From contig NZ_JAHCVJ010000002.1 in assembly GCF_018476885.1 (NCBI RefSeq), positions 310,001 through 374,000 on the forward strand: DNA of 64,000 nt, read 5' to 3'. The translations under genes and the position numbers were made by a program. This DNA is from Geoanaerobacter pelophilus. GTDB lineage: Bacteria; Desulfobacterota; Desulfuromonadia; Geobacterales; DSM-12255. Below the pieces are notes generated by a model. That model was not told the origin of the DNA and did no database searches. It saw nothing but the letters and a program-made list of their open reading frames with translations. Shown here in pieces: positions 63,000-64,000 of this stretch (position 1 is the first letter of the stretch; each line of letters opens with the position of its first letter).

Positions 63000-64000
63000 A
63001 TGACCGGCAGCATCCTTATCGTTGACGATGAAAAAGGCCAGCGCGACATCCTTGAGGCAATCCTCAACCGTGAAGGCTATCAGGCCGTATCAGTGCCCGG
63101 TGGCCGGGAAGCACTCAAAAAGCTCGAACAGAGTGAATTCGACTTGATCCTGACCGACCTGAAAATGCAGGGGCTCTCCGGCATGGAACTCCTTGAGACG
63201 ATCCTTGCCCAGAATCCGGACCAGTCGGTAATAATGATGACTGCCCACGGCAGTGTCGATTCCGCGGTAGAGGCCATGGAAAAAGGGGCGTTTTCCTACC
63301 TGGAAAAGCCGCTGGACCGGGACAAGCTGCTGATTACCCTGCGCAAGGCATTTGAGCAGATTACCCTGCAGCACGAAAACAGGCTGCTGCACAAGAAACT
63401 GCAGGACACGATCACGCTGCCGCAGATAATCGGCGACCACCAGAAGATCAAAGAGGTCTACCGGATTGTCAACAAGATCGCCCCAACCACATCCACTGTC
63501 CTGATTTACGGTGAGTCGGGCACCGGCAAGGAGCTGGTTGCCCGGGCCATTCACGAGCTTTCACCCCGGCGTAACGCCCCGTTCCTCGCCATCAACTGTG
63601 CCGCTATCCCGGAAACCCTTATTGAGAGTGAACTGTTCGGCCATGAAAAAGGTTCGTTTACCGGCGCTACTGCCCGGGAAACCGGCATTTTCGAGGCTGC
63701 CACCGGCGGCACGGTCTTTCTGGACGAGATCGGCGAAATGAATGTCTCGATGCAGGCCAAACTGCTGAGGGCGATCCAGGAGCGAGAGGTCCGCCGGGTC
63801 GGCGGCAAGGTCAATATTCCCGTTGACGTCAGGATCATCTCTGCCACGAACAAGGACCTTGAAGCGGAAACCAAGCGAGGCGGGTTTCGCGAAGATCTCT
63901 ATTATCGGCTCAATGTCATTCGCATAAATCTCCCTTCGCTCAGAGAGCGGGGCAACGACATCGCAGCGCTTGCCGATTTCTTTGTCAAAAAATACAGCTC
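63000..64000 (+). CDS. NtrC-family sigma-54 response regulator (cut by the window edge)
   Basis: ATG at 63000 ([16 protein letters not shown]) has GAGGAG eight bases upstream; the frame is open to the end of the window (333 residues seen). The receiver has phospho-acceptor D53 and the lysine in LEKPLDRD. The AAA+ domain follows with Walker [12 protein letters not shown], the sigma-54 contact loop [15 protein letters not shown], Walker [12 protein letters not shown] and SLRERGNDI. The C-terminal HTH lies beyond the edge. It is an enhancer-binding activator, paired with the kinase before it. The sigma-54 promoter at 30813 shows that such activators have targets in this genome. Confidence 0.95.
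   Translation, partial: MTGSILIVDDEKGQRDILEAILNREGYQAVSVPGGREALKKLEQSEFDLILTDLKMQGLSGMELLETILAQNPDQSVIMMTAHGSVDSAVEAMEKGAFSYLEKPLDRDKLLITLRKAFEQITLQHENRLLHKKLQDTITLPQIIGDHQKIKEVYRIVNKIAPTTSTVLIYGESGTGKELVARAIHELSPRRNAPFLAINCAAIPETLIESELFGHEKGSFTGATARETGIFEAATGGTVFLDEIGEMNVSMQAKLLRAIQEREVRRVGGKVNIPVDVRIISATNKDLEAETKRGGFREDLYYRLNVIRINLPSLRERGNDIAALADFFVKKYS

Overview
The window looks like chromosomal DNA from a Geobacter-like member of the Desulfuromonadota. The pointers are a periplasmic uptake hydrogenase operon in the order small subunit, large subunit, cytochrome b, protease, a multihaem-type lifestyle with a c-haem sensor kinase, many PAS/GAF sensor proteins, a cytochrome c biogenesis gene inside the haem operon, and long secreted proteins with Ig-like repeats. 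The assignment rests on gene content and recognised protein families; no database search was possible. The DNA is GC-rich and most genes sit in tightly packed operons with ATGA or GTGA overlaps.

Layout. 1-4355 (+) is the distal end of a type II secretion operon (gspJ-K-L-M-N). 4394-16981 (-) is one eight-gene signalling operon. In transcription order it encodes a PocR-GAF-PAS protein, a lipoprotein solute-binding protein, a membrane protein with HAMP and five PAS domains, KaiC, two KaiB proteins, a PAS histidine kinase and a receiver-GAF-GAF-kinase. 17257-22711 (+) holds a large NAD-glutamate dehydrogenase, a membrane kinase with a CXXCH haem motif in its sensor region, and an unknown protein. 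22737-30742 carries hemG, a secreted SGNH-like protein, a 1407-residue secreted repeat protein, tRNA-Glu, a small unknown gene and a diguanylate cyclase behind a sigma-54 promoter. 31005-31844 (-) has a TlpA-like thioredoxin and trxA. 32021-38462 (+) is the tetrapyrrole cluster (precorrin-2 dehydrogenase, ccsA, hemA, hemC, cobA-hemD fusion, hemB), followed by an EfpL-type EF-P paralogue, a proton-pumping pyrophosphatase and an exported beta carbonic anhydrase. 42336-45110 (-) pairs an orphan PhnD-like binding protein with a histidine kinase.

45302-61379 is a hydrogenase island. It contains the Hya-type operon (-), hypB-F-C-D-E (-), a divergent second operon (+), and hypA (-). The second operon encodes two V4R-like paralogues, a cytoplasmic NiFe hydrogenase small/large pair, a 2x[4Fe-4S] ferredoxin, a maturation protease and a soluble methyl-accepting-type protein with two tip-like segments. 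The window ends with an NtrB/NtrC-like pair, the regulator being cut by the window edge.

The two most unusual units are the Kai-centred sensory operon and the second hydrogenase operon. In the latter, a hydrogenase without a recognisable electron-acceptor partner other than ferredoxin is translationally coupled to V4R-like proteins and a chemoreceptor-like protein, which suggests hydrogen or redox sensing. A shared sequence element in the promoter regions of the carbonic anhydrase and this hydrogenase operon may link their regulation.
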